Below are positions 36,741-45,849 of a stretch of DNA of 64,000 bases, one piece after another. This DNA is from Leptospira perdikensis (GTDB taxonomy: Bacteria > Spirochaetota > Leptospiria > Leptospirales > Leptospiraceae). A program made the position numbers and the translations under genes. Each line of letters begins with the position of its first letter. Position 1 is the first letter of the stretch. The DNA lies in assembly GCF_004769575.1 (NCBI RefSeq), contig NZ_RQGA01000014.1, positions 1-64,000 of the forward strand. The letters run 5' to 3'. The notes under the pieces were generated by a model that saw nothing but the letters and a program-made list of their open reading frames with translations, was not told where the DNA came from and made no database searches.

Positions 36741-38210
36741 ATGAAAGAATATTTTTTTGAAATTTTTAAGAAAAACAAAAAGGAAATTAACGAGCTTTAT
36801 GGGATTCGTGCACTCAGCTGTTATTTGGTAATTCTATTTCATTGTTTTGCATTTTCTATTGAGTCTTTTCCGAGCCATTATGCCCCGTATTTGAACAATG
36901 CGCAGAATGTCGAATTTCTAATGAGTTTGTTCTTTGTGATTAGTGCTTTTTTGGTTTCCACTTCCTTCTCAAGGGAATTGGAAAGAGCGAGTTTTGTGGA
37001 GAGTTGGAAAAATTTTGTTATCAAACGTAGTTTACGAATTTTTCCTGCCTTTTATGTAATTTTGTCTGTTACGATTCTCATAATGGCTGGAATCTTAAAA
37101 AAGAGCCAAGGAACGGAAAGTGCATCTGTTTTTGCTGAGGGTCTTGTAGGTTTAAAATTGAAACTCTCCTATTGGTGGACTGATTTAGCTTATATATCCA
37201 ATTATTTTCCAAATCGTATTATGGTGCATGGCTGGTCTCTATCAATGGAAGAACAATTTTATCTGGCCATGCCAATTGTTTTTTTATTTTATACTAAGGT
37301 TCTCACCAATCGAAATCAGAAATTTATTTTTTTAACCCTCCTTCTTTTGTTTCCTAATTTCATTCGGTATTATTATTTTCAGAATTCTAAGTTTGAATCT
37401 TTTGATATTTATGTACAAACATTGTTTCATCCAATCCATACACATTTCGAACCGTTTGTTTATGGTATTCTGCTAATGGAACTTTGGAGGTCTGGTAAGA
37501 TCTCAACGGAAATTAAGGGACTTAAAACTGCGTTTTATATAATCTTTAGTATTTTGTTTTCTATTTTTTGTTATGTATGTACATTAGAATTTTCGGAAGC
37601 AAAAGAATACTTTGTTGTTTATCGAATTAGTTTTTATTCTTTTTTTGCCTTCGTGATTGTTTTTGGGGCAGTCGGAGGATTTTTTTCTAAGATTTCCTTT
37701 TTTTTGGCGAATCCATTTTTGGTTTTTATCGGTAAACTCAGTTATGGGATTTATTTAGTGCATATGTTGGTGAATACAACGGTAATGTTAACCGTATTGG
37801 ATCATAAAATTGTAGAAAATAATGATTTTCTCAGGTTGATTAAGGCTTCATTCATTAGTCTATTTATCTCTACTATCATTGCTCTTGTCAGTTATCTTGT
37901 GATAGAGAAACCTTTTTTGAAAATTAGAGAATGGACTCAAGCTAGGTTTGATATTTCTACGAATACTTTTTACTATGTGAAAGGAAATGCCAAAGAAAGG
38001 ACTCTTGTTTCTTTGTTTTTAACCTTTTTATCTTTTTTCCCTTATCTAATCATCAAGCAGATGGTTGCTGTTGCTTTCATTCCTGAGGGGGTTTTGTCTA
38101 CAGGCATCGTTTGGTTGTGTTTAACGATACCTATTTTAATCAACCTTTGCAGTTTAGCGATCAAGAAAAAACTGTTTTTCTACTATTACCTAAGCCGATT
38201 TCAAGATTAA
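36741..38210 (+). CDS. Acyltransferase family 3 (second copy, longer)
   Basis: 489 residues. Same hallmarks as the acyltransferase at 32641: LYGIRALSCYLVILFHCFA with the catalytic His, FFVISAFLVS, KRSLRIFPAFYVIL, HGWSLSMEEQFYLAMP and GKLSYGIYLVHMLVN. The extra 90 residues are at the C-terminus and contain two further hydrophobic segments, with no SGNH domain. No Shine-Dalgarno is visible. Last gene of the polysaccharide locus; a two-way terminator follows. Confidence 0.9.
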   Translation: MKEYFFEIFKKNKKEINELYGIRALSCYLVILFHCFAFSIESFPSHYAPYLNNAQNVEFLMSLFFVISAFLVSTSFSRELERASFVESWKNFVIKRSLRIFPAFYVILSVTILIMAGILKKSQGTESASVFAEGLVGLKLKLSYWWTDLAYISNYFPNRIMVHGWSLSMEEQFYLAMPIVFLFYTKVLTNRNQKFIFLTLLLLFPNFIRYYYFQNSKFESFDIYVQTLFHPIHTHFEPFVYGILLMELWRSGKISTEIKGLKTAFYIIFSILFSIFCYVCTLEFSEAKEYFVVYRISFYSFFAFVIVFGAVGGFFSKISFFLANPFLVFIGKLSYGIYLVHMLVNTTVMLTVLDHKIVENNDFLRLIKASFISLFISTIIALVSYLVIEKPFLKIREWTQARFDISTNTFYYVKGNAKERTLVSLFLTFLSFFPYLIIKQMVAVAFIPEGVLSTGIVWLCLTIPILINLCSLAIKKKLFFYYYLSRFQD

Positions 38211-38212
38211 AA

Positions 38213-38235
38213 CAGATCTGATAAAATCGGTTCTG
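38213..38235. terminator. Bidirectional intrinsic terminator
   Basis: Four plus five base pairs around one T-T mismatch with an AAA loop. On the + strand GATTTTAGATTTT follows. On the minus strand the hairpin is followed by a TTTTAA run. It lies exactly between the converging acyltransferase and App1-like genes. Confidence 0.6.
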
Positions 38236-38246
38236 GATTTTAGATT

Positions 38247-39788
38247 TTAAGATTTAAAGGCAGAAACGAGACCTTCTTTTAGTTTCTGCTTTGCTCCTTC
38301 CGCTGATTTCGGAATTGTCAATTCATCAAACAATTTCAATAGAAATCCTTCATCTACTAATTTTCCCTCTAAAACCTTCCCAATCATTCCCGCCACCACG
38401 GCTAGATTTTGTTCGATTGTAAAATAACCTTCGGACTCTAAGATCAGAGCCATTCCGATAGCACCCTCTGTTCCGTAGAATGCTTGTTTGGCTCCAAATG
38501 CCGATTCATACATTCCCTCAGGAAGTGCCTCCTTTACTTTTTCACGCATTTCTGATTCACTTGGACCATGGCTGGTTTTATTGATGATGCTGAGTTTTAC
38601 TGGATTAATGTTTCCGTGAATCCTTTGTATTTCTTCTGCAAGAAGACGGATTTTTTTTGCCGCATCTCTTGTGATTGCATCCCGCCCAAGGAAATTCAGT
38701 TTGTATAAATATTCTTCTAATTCATCCCCAGTTAATTTTCCCATACAAATAATCTGGTAAAGGGTAAAAATCATATAATCCGATTCTGTATTGTCACCAA
38801 GAAGGATTTCCTTCGATTCTGTCGGTAGATAGATGCGGTCATAAAGAAGGATCGAAAGTTTATAGGACATTTGGTCAAAGAGACTTTGGTAGGAAGCACC
38901 TAAGAATTTTTTTGTCCTAGACCAAGCTGGTTTGAATCCATTTTGTAAAAATTCGATTGGATTGAAGATTGTTCCCAGTACTTTGTCAAAAACTCCCTTG
39001 ATGGTTCCTTCTAAGTATTTGAGATGTAAGGATTCGATTTGGATATTGTCTTTGGCAATGGTAGCAAGCATAGTTCTACGAAAGAAGTGGGGGCTTGCGG
39101 AAATAAAAGCAAGAGGGGCGTTTGAGAGAGCTATCCTCATTTCCCGATACAATTCAGGCATGCCCGGAAGCGCCTGTTTTTGGTTAGGTGTTTCGAAGAC
39201 AGCAGTGAATTTTCCTTTTCCTGAGTGTATGTCTGTTGCTAAATAAGTTTGATCAATGTCTGATGTGACAACCATTCCTTTGTAGTCTTCTGGAAGGATT
39301 CTAAGTTTACCCTTTCCCACAATTGTTGTTTTTCCTAAAATAGAATCTTCGGTGTTGTTTAAATGGGCTAGATCTTTTGAGTATTGGCGAAAACTATCCA
39401 ACCCTTCCAATACCACTTGGAAGTCATGAGATCCTATTGGGAGTTTGTCTCGAATTTCGCAGGAAAAAAATCCGTCTTCATCTGCTTTGATTTTCCCTGA
39501 GGTGTAGATTTTGTTCCCCGCTAAATCAAAAACCTCTAATTTTAATACGGGTTTTCTCACGGGCGCCAAAGAGAAATCTAAAAAGGGTGTGATTTTTGTT
39601 TCATCCCCGATAAAAAGCCCTGTCATCAAATCCCAGAGCCCTTCCGCCTTCATAAGATCAGTAATCCCCACATCGACCACTTGCCCTCTGACATAAGAGC
39701 GCCTTTCTCTTCCTAAAGATCCTCCGCAGACAGCAATTCTTTTGATATCGGTAATGATTGGTTGTGTGGTATTTGGTTCTTGGGACAT
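38247..39788 (-). CDS. App1-like DUF2183 family protein (putative phosphatidate phosphatase)
   Basis: 513 residues. The C-terminal half is the DUF2183/App1 phosphatase-type domain with a HAD-like DxDxT signature, VTSDIDQTYL (Asp177, Asp179, Thr181), and the FISASPHFFRRTML strand. The first 150 residues form an immunoglobulin-like beta region (AGNKIYTSGKIKADEDGFFS) as in other App1 proteins. Yeast App1 hydrolyses phosphatidate; the substrate here is unknown. No signal peptide. Divergent from the UbiD gene with only 53 bases between. Confidence 0.75.
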   Translation of the reverse strand: MSQEPNTTQPIITDIKRIAVCGGSLGRERRSYVRGQVVDVGITDLMKAEGLWDLMTGLFIGDETKITPFLDFSLAPVRKPVLKLEVFDLAGNKIYTSGKIKADEDGFFSCEIRDKLPIGSHDFQVVLEGLDSFRQYSKDLAHLNNTEDSILGKTTIVGKGKLRILPEDYKGMVVTSDIDQTYLATDIHSGKGKFTAVFETPNQKQALPGMPELYREMRIALSNAPLAFISASPHFFRRTMLATIAKDNIQIESLHLKYLEGTIKGVFDKVLGTIFNPIEFLQNGFKPAWSRTKKFLGASYQSLFDQMSYKLSILLYDRIYLPTESKEILLGDNTESDYMIFTLYQIICMGKLTGDELEEYLYKLNFLGRDAITRDAAKKIRLLAEEIQRIHGNINPVKLSIINKTSHGPSESEMREKVKEALPEGMYESAFGAKQAFYGTEGAIGMALILESEGYFTIEQNLAVVAGMIGKVLEGKLVDEGFLLKLFDELTIPKSAEGAKQKLKEGLVSAFKS

Positions 39789-39841
39789 AGAATTTATGCC
39801 CTATAGCGTCTAAGAAAACAAGGAGCCGTCTATTCCTTTTT

Positions 39842-41614
39842 ATGGTTTCACTACGATCCACCAACGATTTTGTCCGACTTTTGCAAAAGGAAGGAGAACT
39901 CCATGTAGTTTCCGAACCTGTGGATCCTTATTTGGAGCTTGCTGAGATCCAAAGACAAGTTGTGGCCAAAAAAGGCCCAGCCCTCTTATTTACAAATGTC
40001 AAAGGAACCAAGTTTCCCGTAGCCACCAATCTCTATGGTTCAGAAAAGAGAATCCATCTTGCCTTTGGGCCAAAACCCGTGGCAACGATCGAACGTCTGG
40101 CCAAACTCGCGAAAGAAATTTTTCCACCTAGGTTCTCTAAACTTTGGAAAGAACGTTCGCTAGGACTATTGCCCTTCCAAGTGGGTTTAAAACAGGTTAG
40201 AAGAGCTCCTGTTCTCTCTGGTGAGGTTCTTTCAACAAATGACTTACCTCAAGTGGTTTCTTGGCCAAAAGACGGAGGTGCCTTTGTGACCTTACCTTTG
40301 GTTTATACCCAACATCCAGAATCGGGAAATGGAAACTTAGGAATGTACCGGGTACAACTCTACGGTGACAAAACCGTAGGTATGCACATTCAAATCCATA
40401 GAGGAGGTGGATTCCATTATTATGAGGCCGAAAAAAAAGGAGAGGCCCTTCCGGCACATGTTTACATCGGTGGACCTCCAGCCCTCACTATTGCGGCCGT
40501 GGCACCACTTCCCGAAGAGATCCCCGAACTTGTTTTTGCTTCCTTCCTTATGGGCGAAAAACTAAGGATGAAAAAAGATAAATCGGTTTCTCCTTATCCG
40601 ATTGTTGCGGATGCAGATTTTGCTCTCATTGGTACCATTCCTCCCGATTTAAGAAAACCAGAAGGTCCTTTTGGCGATCATTATGGATACTATTCCTTGT
40701 TACACGATTATCCCTACTTAGACCTAAAACATATTCTGCACAGAAAAGATGCCATTTGGGCGGCTACCGTTGTAGGAAGACCTCCGCAAGAAGATCATTA
40801 CATCGCTGAGTTTTTACAAGACTTACTATCACCTATGTTTCCATTGGTCATGCCACAGGTACTCGGCGTTTGGGCTTATGAGGAATCAGGTGTGCATTCT
40901 CTTGCCGCTGCTATTGTAAAGGAACGTTATTTCCGGGAAGCCTTTATGGGAGCCCTAAGGATTTTGGGGGAAGGGCAGTTGTCTCTTACAAAATGTTTAC
41001 TTGTGACAAACGAACGAGTGAATCTAAAAAACTTTTCAGAAACTTTCCGAGTCATTACAGAAAGGTGTGATCCGAAAACTGATTTTTTTATCTTTAGTCA
41101 TATCAGCCAAGATACTTTGGATTATACCAGTGGGACGGTGAATAAAGGCAGTAAAATGTTATGGATGGGAATTACTGAGGCTAATGCACCTTTAAAGTAT
41201 CCCAATCTACCAAAGGAATTTTCTGGTCATTTCAAAGACAAACGTTTTCAAAATCCAAAAGTTTTTTTACCGGGCGTACTTGTGGTACAAGGATCTGGTT
41301 ATCTTAAAGAAGATCATTTGGCTTCAGCTTTACTCCAGGAAGACCTTGGTCGGTTCCATTATGTATTTCTTGTGGATGACGCAGAAGATTCAGTGCGAAC
41401 GGATTCTGATTTTATCTGGACTATGTTCACAAGAATGGAACCGGCATCGGATGTTTATGCAAGAACAGATACAAAACAAAACCATATTTCCTACCAAGTT
41501 CCGATTGTTTTTGATTGTAGGATGAAACCTTGGATTCCTGAAGTTCTTGTTCCTCTTCCGGAAACAGTAAAACAAGTAAATGAAAAATTTGGAAACATGA
41601 TCGACTTTCTCTGA
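39842..41614 (+). CDS. ubiD: UbiD-family decarboxylase
   Basis: 590 residues, slightly longer than E. coli UbiD. The prenyl-FMN-enzyme signatures are present: GNLGMYRVQLYGDKTVGMHI, IHRGGGFHYYEAE, and KPEGPFGDHYGYYS with the catalytic Glu/Arg region. VFAS followed by LMGEKLRM is also family-like. The reaction would be decarboxylation of an aromatic precursor in quinone biosynthesis (ubiquinone or menaquinone branch not distinguishable here). It needs a UbiX partner, which is not in the window. Confidence 0.88.
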   Translation: MVSLRSTNDFVRLLQKEGELHVVSEPVDPYLELAEIQRQVVAKKGPALLFTNVKGTKFPVATNLYGSEKRIHLAFGPKPVATIERLAKLAKEIFPPRFSKLWKERSLGLLPFQVGLKQVRRAPVLSGEVLSTNDLPQVVSWPKDGGAFVTLPLVYTQHPESGNGNLGMYRVQLYGDKTVGMHIQIHRGGGFHYYEAEKKGEALPAHVYIGGPPALTIAAVAPLPEEIPELVFASFLMGEKLRMKKDKSVSPYPIVADADFALIGTIPPDLRKPEGPFGDHYGYYSLLHDYPYLDLKHILHRKDAIWAATVVGRPPQEDHYIAEFLQDLLSPMFPLVMPQVLGVWAYEESGVHSLAAAIVKERYFREAFMGALRILGEGQLSLTKCLLVTNERVNLKNFSETFRVITERCDPKTDFFIFSHISQDTLDYTSGTVNKGSKMLWMGITEANAPLKYPNLPKEFSGHFKDKRFQNPKVFLPGVLVVQGSGYLKEDHLASALLQEDLGRFHYVFLVDDAEDSVRTDSDFIWTMFTRMEPASDVYARTDTKQNHISYQVPIVFDCRMKPWIPEVLVPLPETVKQVNEKFGNMIDFL

Positions 41615-41716
41615 TTTCATTTGATCGGATCCTTTAGAATTCGACATTTGTTTTTCTTCTTGTTTGTAAAAAGTGAATAGATAGAAACCTTAGGTATAAA
41701 AAACTAAAACGAAGAC

Positions 41717-42688
41717 ATGGCAAAAAAACTAACTCTCGTCACTGGAGGCGCAGGCCTCATCGGATCCCAAATCATCGAAGACCTAAATCACAATGGAAAC
41801 ACTGACATCTTGGTCGTGGATCATTTGGGAACAACAGAGAAATGGAAAAACCTACAAAGGAATTTTTTCCAGGATTATTACGAGAAAGAAAAGTTCGAGT
41901 TGATGTTGGATTCGGGGCATCCACTTCTAAGTGAGATTTCAGAAATTTATCATTTAGGCGCCTGTTCTGCTACCACAGAAAAAGACGCCACATACCTTAT
42001 ACAAAATAACTTTCATTATACGAAAAAATTGGCCGAGTTTGCCGTATCAAAAAACATTCCCTTTCTTTATGCTTCGAGTGCCGCAACTTATGGGGAAGGT
42101 GAGTTTGGATACAATGATCAGGCTGCTATCGAGAATTTAAAACCCCTCAATATGTACGGGTATTCCAAACAACTTTTTGATTTGTATGCTAAAAAAATGG
42201 GAATCGCCGACAAAGTGATCGGACTCAAATACTTCAATGTTTTTGGATATGGGGAGGCCCACAAAGGAGACATGCGTAGTTTGGTTCTGAAAGGATACGA
42301 ACAAATTCGAGATACAGGAAAATTAAAATTATTTAAGTCCTATAAACCAGAATACAAGGATGGAGAACAAAAACGTGACTTCCTTTATGTAAAGGATGCT
42401 AGTAAAATCAGTATTTATCTCTGTAGTGAACGAAAGTATGGATTGTACAATGTAGGACGGGGGATTGCCGAAACCTGGAACGATTTAGCGAACGCTTTGT
42501 TCGTTGCTATGAACAAACCAGTAAATATCGAATATGTGGAGATGCCAGAATCTCTAAAAGACAAATACCAATACTACACCTGCGCAGAAATGGAAAAGAT
42601 AGGTCAAACGGGGTATCCCTTTGGTTATACCAACCTCAGGGATTCTGTCGGGGAGTATGTTCGTTTCTTGTTAGAAGAAGAGAACTAG
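41717..42688 (+). CDS. hldD: ADP-L-glycero-D-manno-heptose 6-epimerase
   Basis: 323 residues of extended SDR. The NADP motif TGGAGLIGSQI is at 9-19 with the HldD-like ILVVDHLG. YHLGACSATTEKDA, ASSAATYGEG and the catalytic Tyr-x3-Lys in MYGYSKQLFD follow, as do LKYFNVFGYGEAHKGDM and KRDFLYVKDA. It supplies ADP-L,D-heptose for the LPS core, in keeping with the nearby locus, although it lies outside it. It converges with the arsR-like gene, three bases away. Confidence 0.93.
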   Translation: MAKKLTLVTGGAGLIGSQIIEDLNHNGNTDILVVDHLGTTEKWKNLQRNFFQDYYEKEKFELMLDSGHPLLSEISEIYHLGACSATTEKDATYLIQNNFHYTKKLAEFAVSKNIPFLYASSAATYGEGEFGYNDQAAIENLKPLNMYGYSKQLFDLYAKKMGIADKVIGLKYFNVFGYGEAHKGDMRSLVLKGYEQIRDTGKLKLFKSYKPEYKDGEQKRDFLYVKDASKISIYLCSERKYGLYNVGRGIAETWNDLANALFVAMNKPVNIEYVEMPESLKDKYQYYTCAEMEKIGQTGYPFGYTNLRDSVGEYVRFLLEEEN

Positions 42689-42691
42689 TGT

Positions 42692-42991
42692 TTACTTTTT
42701 ATACACTTTGACAATGGTTTGGATCAAATCTTTGAATTTGGGATCTTTCAAACTATAAAATACCTGGTTGGAAGATTTTCGAGATTCTAAGATTCCGTTG
42801 TTTTTCATCTTACTTAGGTGTTGAGAAGCTGCCGATTGGCTCGTTCCTAACAATTCAACAAGCTGTCCTACCGTTTTTTCTTCTTTTGCTAGTGTATAAA
42901 GAATCAATAAGCGGATCGGGTGGGCAATCCCTTGGATTCCCTTAATGGCTTGTTCCAATTGTTGTTTTGTCAGTTCAGTTTTTATTTTCAT
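42692..42991 (-). CDS. ArsR-family transcriptional regulator without cysteines
   Basis: 99 residues. A winged helix-turn-helix: IAHPIRLLILYTLAKEEKTV, then the recognition helix TSQSAASQHLSKMKNNGILE and the wing RKSSNQVFYSL. There is no cysteine at all, so the classic ELCVC metal site is absent and the signal is unlikely to be a thiol-bound metal. A perfect inverted repeat lies about 32-51 bases upstream of its start and may be its own operator. Confidence 0.85.
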   Translation of the reverse strand: MKIKTELTKQQLEQAIKGIQGIAHPIRLLILYTLAKEEKTVGQLVELLGTSQSAASQHLSKMKNNGILESRKSSNQVFYSLKDPKFKDLIQTIVKVYKK

Positions 42992-43023
42992 CAGTAAGAA
43001 TTCCGTTATATCCTTATGACGAA

Positions 43024-43042
43024 TAGGTATTGTATTTACCTA
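43024..43042 (-). promoter_or_regulatory. Candidate ArsR-type operator (inverted repeat)
   Basis: TAGGTA and TACCTA are perfect inverted copies separated by seven bases. The site is just upstream of the arsR-like start and so placed for autoregulation. A second inverted pair, ACGAAA/TTTCGT, is at 43042-43057. Binding is inferred from position and symmetry only. Confidence 0.45.
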
Positions 43043-43097
43043 CGAAATTTTTTTCGTTTATAAAAAAAATGACAAAAACATGCAATAAATTTCAAAG

Positions 43098-43116
43098 GCC
43101 CTCGAAACCCGAGGGC
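43098..43116 (-). terminator. Terminator-like hairpin after the FabG-like gene
   Basis: GCCCTCG and CGAGGGC form seven GC-rich pairs with a five-base loop, 18 bases beyond the stop of the minus-strand SDR gene. On that strand CTTTG and an A/T-rich tract follow, so the U-run is short. Confidence 0.55.
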
Positions 43117-43133
43117 GAAGTAATTAATCAAAG

Positions 43134-43901
43134 TTAGATTCGGACACCACCCGAAATCTCTAAAACCACACCTGTTACCAAATCATTTGAGATGATAAAT
43201 TCCGCTGTGGATGCAATTTCATCTGGTTCCCCAAGTCTTCCCACTGGGATGATGGATTTCCATTTATCGAGAGCTTCTGGGTTCATATCCTTTAGAACCA
43301 TTTCGGTTCCAATAAAACCTGGTGCAATTCCTGCCACTCGGATTCCAAATTTTGCAAGCTCTTTTGACCAAGTTACAGTCATAGCAGCAACACCAGCTTT
43401 CGCAGCGCTGTAATTGGTTTGTCCTGAGTTTCCGTGCATAGCAATGGAAGCAATAGGGATGATCACTCCCTTCTTTTGTTCTACCATTTTGGCAGCGGCT
43501 TCACGAGCCGTAAGAAACACCCCTGTCAAATTGACATCAATGACCGATTGCCACTGGTCGATTCCCATTTTGCCTTTTACTTTTCCTGTCTCTTTGTCCA
43601 CTCGAATCAGCAGGCCATCGCGTAAAATTCCTGCATTTAAAATAGCAACATCGAGACTTCCCTGGAACGCTGCTGCTTCTTCAATGAGGCGAATGCTGTC
43701 TTCTTCTTTGGCAACGTTGGCAACAATGCCGGTCGTTTTGATACCTTCTTTTTGGAAGAGGGCGACGGTTTCGTCCAATTTGTCTTTTTGAATGTCAGAG
43801 AGAATGATATTGGCACCAGCTTTTCCTAAGCGGTAAGCCATTGCCTTTCCGAGTCCACCGGCTGATCCGGTGACGAGAATGTTTGCACCTTTTAATTCCA
43901 T
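43134..43901 (-). CDS. SDR oxidoreductase, FabG-like (3-oxoacyl-ACP reductase family)
   Basis: About 255 residues of classical [11 protein letters not shown] is near residue 10, the LNAG motif near 90, the catalytic Ser in [11 protein letters not shown] and Tyr-x3-Lys in NYSAAKAG, then APGFIGTEM. The final EISGGVRI is typical of FabG-like enzymes. No other fatty-acid gene is next to it, so acetoacetyl-CoA or another keto substrate is possible. The ATG at 43901 is used; a GTG two codons earlier is an alternative. Confidence 0.85.
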   Translation of the reverse strand: MELKGANILVTGSAGGLGKAMAYRLGKAGANIILSDIQKDKLDETVALFQKEGIKTTGIVANVAKEEDSIRLIEEAAAFQGSLDVAILNAGILRDGLLIRVDKETGKVKGKMGIDQWQSVIDVNLTGVFLTAREAAAKMVEQKKGVIIPIASIAMHGNSGQTNYSAAKAGVAAMTVTWSKELAKFGIRVAGIAPGFIGTEMVLKDMNPEALDKWKSIIPVGRLGEPDEIASTAEFIISNDLVTGVVLEISGGVRI

Positions 43902-43959
43902 GTCCACCAGTTTCGAAAATGGTGAACATGAGGTCTATCCAAATCGGGGGTTGATTTTC

Positions 43960-44652
43960 TTAGATTTCTGCTAGTTCGGCGCTACGAAACGACACGTAAT
44001 TGTCGTTAAATGGTATTTCGACGCGCGCTACCGTTCGATCTCCATGAGTGATGATCCGAAATAGGTTTGGGTCAACCCCTTCATTTTTGAGAAGGATCAT
44101 AATGAGGGCAATTCCAAGACCTGCACCTTCCGTGTTGTCCATATTGTCCATATAGAACTCGGCGATGTCGTTGTAGTTCATGGACTTTTTCATTTTTTCC
44201 CGCATCCGCACTTCTTCGGTTTTGATGACGGGTGTGTTGTTTGTCACTTCAACAAGGAGTCCATCTAAGCAGTAATGGAATTTGATTTGTACGTAAACCC
44301 CGCGAGCAAGACAACGTTTTCCATATTCATCAGCCATCTTTTCTGAAAACTTTTTGGAATACTCTTTGATCCCTTGGAGGTAGTCGTTTTCGTCAGTGAT
44401 GTCTAAGCCTTCGTCTTCAAAGAACACTCGTTTTTGGTTGGCTTTGATTCCATTGATGGTAAGTTCTTTGGAAATTGTATAAAGCATTTCCACAAATTGG
44501 GATTGTCCCACTTCAGAAAGGATATTTGTGATAAGCCCTAAAACATACTGCTCTAGTTGGCGATTCATCCGTGAGGATCGTACGACAATTTTGGATTTTG
44601 CCTTTACCAAATCGGGGATTTTTGTTTCTAATTCTATAAAGGGTTTCGCCAC
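43960..44652 (-). CDS. Orphan GHKL-ATPase-like protein
   Basis: 230 residues. An N-box-like helix (YTISKELTINGIKANQKR) and, near the C-terminus, a G2-box-like GAGLGIALIMILLKNEG suggest a histidine-kinase/GyrB-type ATP-binding fold. The D-x-G G1 box is not clear: the segment LLVEVTNNTP stands where it should be. There is no phosphoacceptor His domain, sensor or membrane segment. It may act like an anti-sigma or partner-switch ATPase, or be non-catalytic. Divergent from the tRNA-secE operon across 214 bases. Confidence 0.6.
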   Translation of the reverse strand: MAKPFIELETKIPDLVKAKSKIVVRSSRMNRQLEQYVLGLITNILSEVGQSQFVEMLYTISKELTINGIKANQKRVFFEDEGLDITDENDYLQGIKEYSKKFSEKMADEYGKRCLARGVYVQIKFHYCLDGLLVEVTNNTPVIKTEEVRMREKMKKSMNYNDIAEFYMDNMDNTEGAGLGIALIMILLKNEGVDPNLFRIITHGDRTVARVEIPFNDNYVSFRSAELAEI

Positions 44653-44788
44653 GAATCATTCCTTAAAGTGGGGGACTTATCCCACATGGTTCTATTATCG
44701 AACCGGGAAATCCACAACTAAAATCTCAAGGGAAATTCACTGTTTTTCCTGTTTTTTTGCCATTTCCAGGAAATAAACTCATTTTCCA

Positions 44789-44818
44789 TTGACCAAAGAG
44801 CCTCATTTAAAATAGTGT
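44789..44818 (+). promoter_or_regulatory. Candidate promoter of the tRNA-secE-nusG unit
   Basis: TTGACC at 44789-44794 and TAGTGT at 44813-44818 with an 18-base spacer, about 49 bases before the first tRNA. The -10 match is only partial. The rest of 44653-44866 holds no gene. Confidence 0.35.
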
Positions 44819-44864
44819 AAAAAACCTAGCCTCGCTTGGAAACCCGCGCTTGGGTGGGAACGTT

Positions 44865-44938
<74 letters not shown>

Positions 44939-44943
44939 TGTTT

Positions 44944-45017
<74 letters not shown>

Positions 45018-45058
45018 GACTGCAGAATATATAGAATTAGAGAACAGGACAAGGATCA

Positions 45059-45247
45059 ATGAAAGCTACGAGTTTCATTCAGGAATGTAAAGCAGAACTT
45101 GAAAAAGTACATTGGCCTACGCGCCAAGAAGTTGTAAGTTCTACCGTTGTAGTCCTAGTTACAGTATTTATCTTTTCCCTATTTTTATCAGCTTCGGACT
45201 TTGTATTCCTTAAGTTGTTAAAATGGTTCTGGGCATTAGGAACATAG
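45059..45247 (+). CDS. secE: Preprotein translocase subunit SecE
   Basis: 62 residues, the short single-span form of SecE. The amphipathic [19 protein letters not shown] (residues about 11-29) is the conserved cytoplasmic helix, followed by one membrane helix ([20 protein letters not shown]). It binds SecY and stabilises the translocon. Located between tRNA-Trp and nusG as in most bacteria, with AAGGA just before the ATG. Confidence 0.95.
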   Translation: MKATSFIQECKAELEKVHWPTRQEVVSSTVVVLVTVFIFSLFLSASDFVFLKLLKWFWALGT

Positions 45248-45255
45248 GTAGGGAA

Positions 45256-45810
45256 GTGGGCGATTCTTTAGATAAAAAATGGTATGTGCTTCAAACTTAT
45301 TCCGGTCACGAGAATAAGGTGAAGACAAACATTGAGAAGATGGTCCAACAACAAAAGCTGGAAGACCAAATCTTCGCAGTAAAAATTCCTTCGATGGAAG
45401 TTGCCGAAATGAAAAACGGCAAAAAGAAGGTCACAAAGAAAAAACTCATGCCAGGTTACGTTCTCGTTGAGATGAACATGACCGATGACCTTCGATTTAA
45501 AATCCAGAACTTACCTTCTGTGTCTACGTTCGTAGGCGGAAAAGGAAAAGGTCCGGAGCCACTATCCCTGGATGAGATTAAAAACCTCTTCAGCGATGTG
45601 GGAAGTGTGGAATCGGAAGAAGTTTCGAGACCTCGTTTCCTATTCAAAGTGGGCGAAACATTGAAAATTATAGATGGTCCGTTTGCTAATTTCACAGGAC
45701 TCGTGGATGAAATTTTCCCTGATAAGGGAAGACTCCGCGTTCGTGTAGAAATTTTCGGAAGATCCACTCCTGTGGAGTTGGATTACCTCCAAGTAAAATC
45801 GGAACAGTAG
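45256..45810 (+). CDS. nusG: Transcription termination/antitermination factor NusG
   Basis: About 184 residues from the GTG at 45256, giving the usual NusG start before KKWYVLQTYSGHENKV; an ATG at 45223 would add 11 residues and overlap secE by 25 bases. NGN domain with MPGYVLVEM and VGGKGKGPEPLS, then the KOW domain VGETLKIIDGPFANFTG and VEIFGRSTPVELDYLQV. It binds RNA polymerase (encoded downstream), S10 and Rho. Confidence 0.94.
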   Translation: MGDSLDKKWYVLQTYSGHENKVKTNIEKMVQQQKLEDQIFAVKIPSMEVAEMKNGKKKVTKKKLMPGYVLVEMNMTDDLRFKIQNLPSVSTFVGGKGKGPEPLSLDEIKNLFSDVGSVESEEVSRPRFLFKVGETLKIIDGPFANFTGLVDEIFPDKGRLRVRVEIFGRSTPVELDYLQVKSEQ

Positions 45811-45849
45811 AACTGATAGATTGACTTTTAGTAAGGAACTTGAAACGAG

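Noticed and set aside
43192..43791. Long + strand frames opposite the FabG-like gene
   Set aside because: They mirror the codon structure of a clear SDR gene and have no motif of their own.
44660..44700. GTGGG/CCCAC hairpin before the GHKL-like gene as a terminator
   Set aside because: Only five pairs, no U-run, and it lies in the 5' region of the minus-strand gene.
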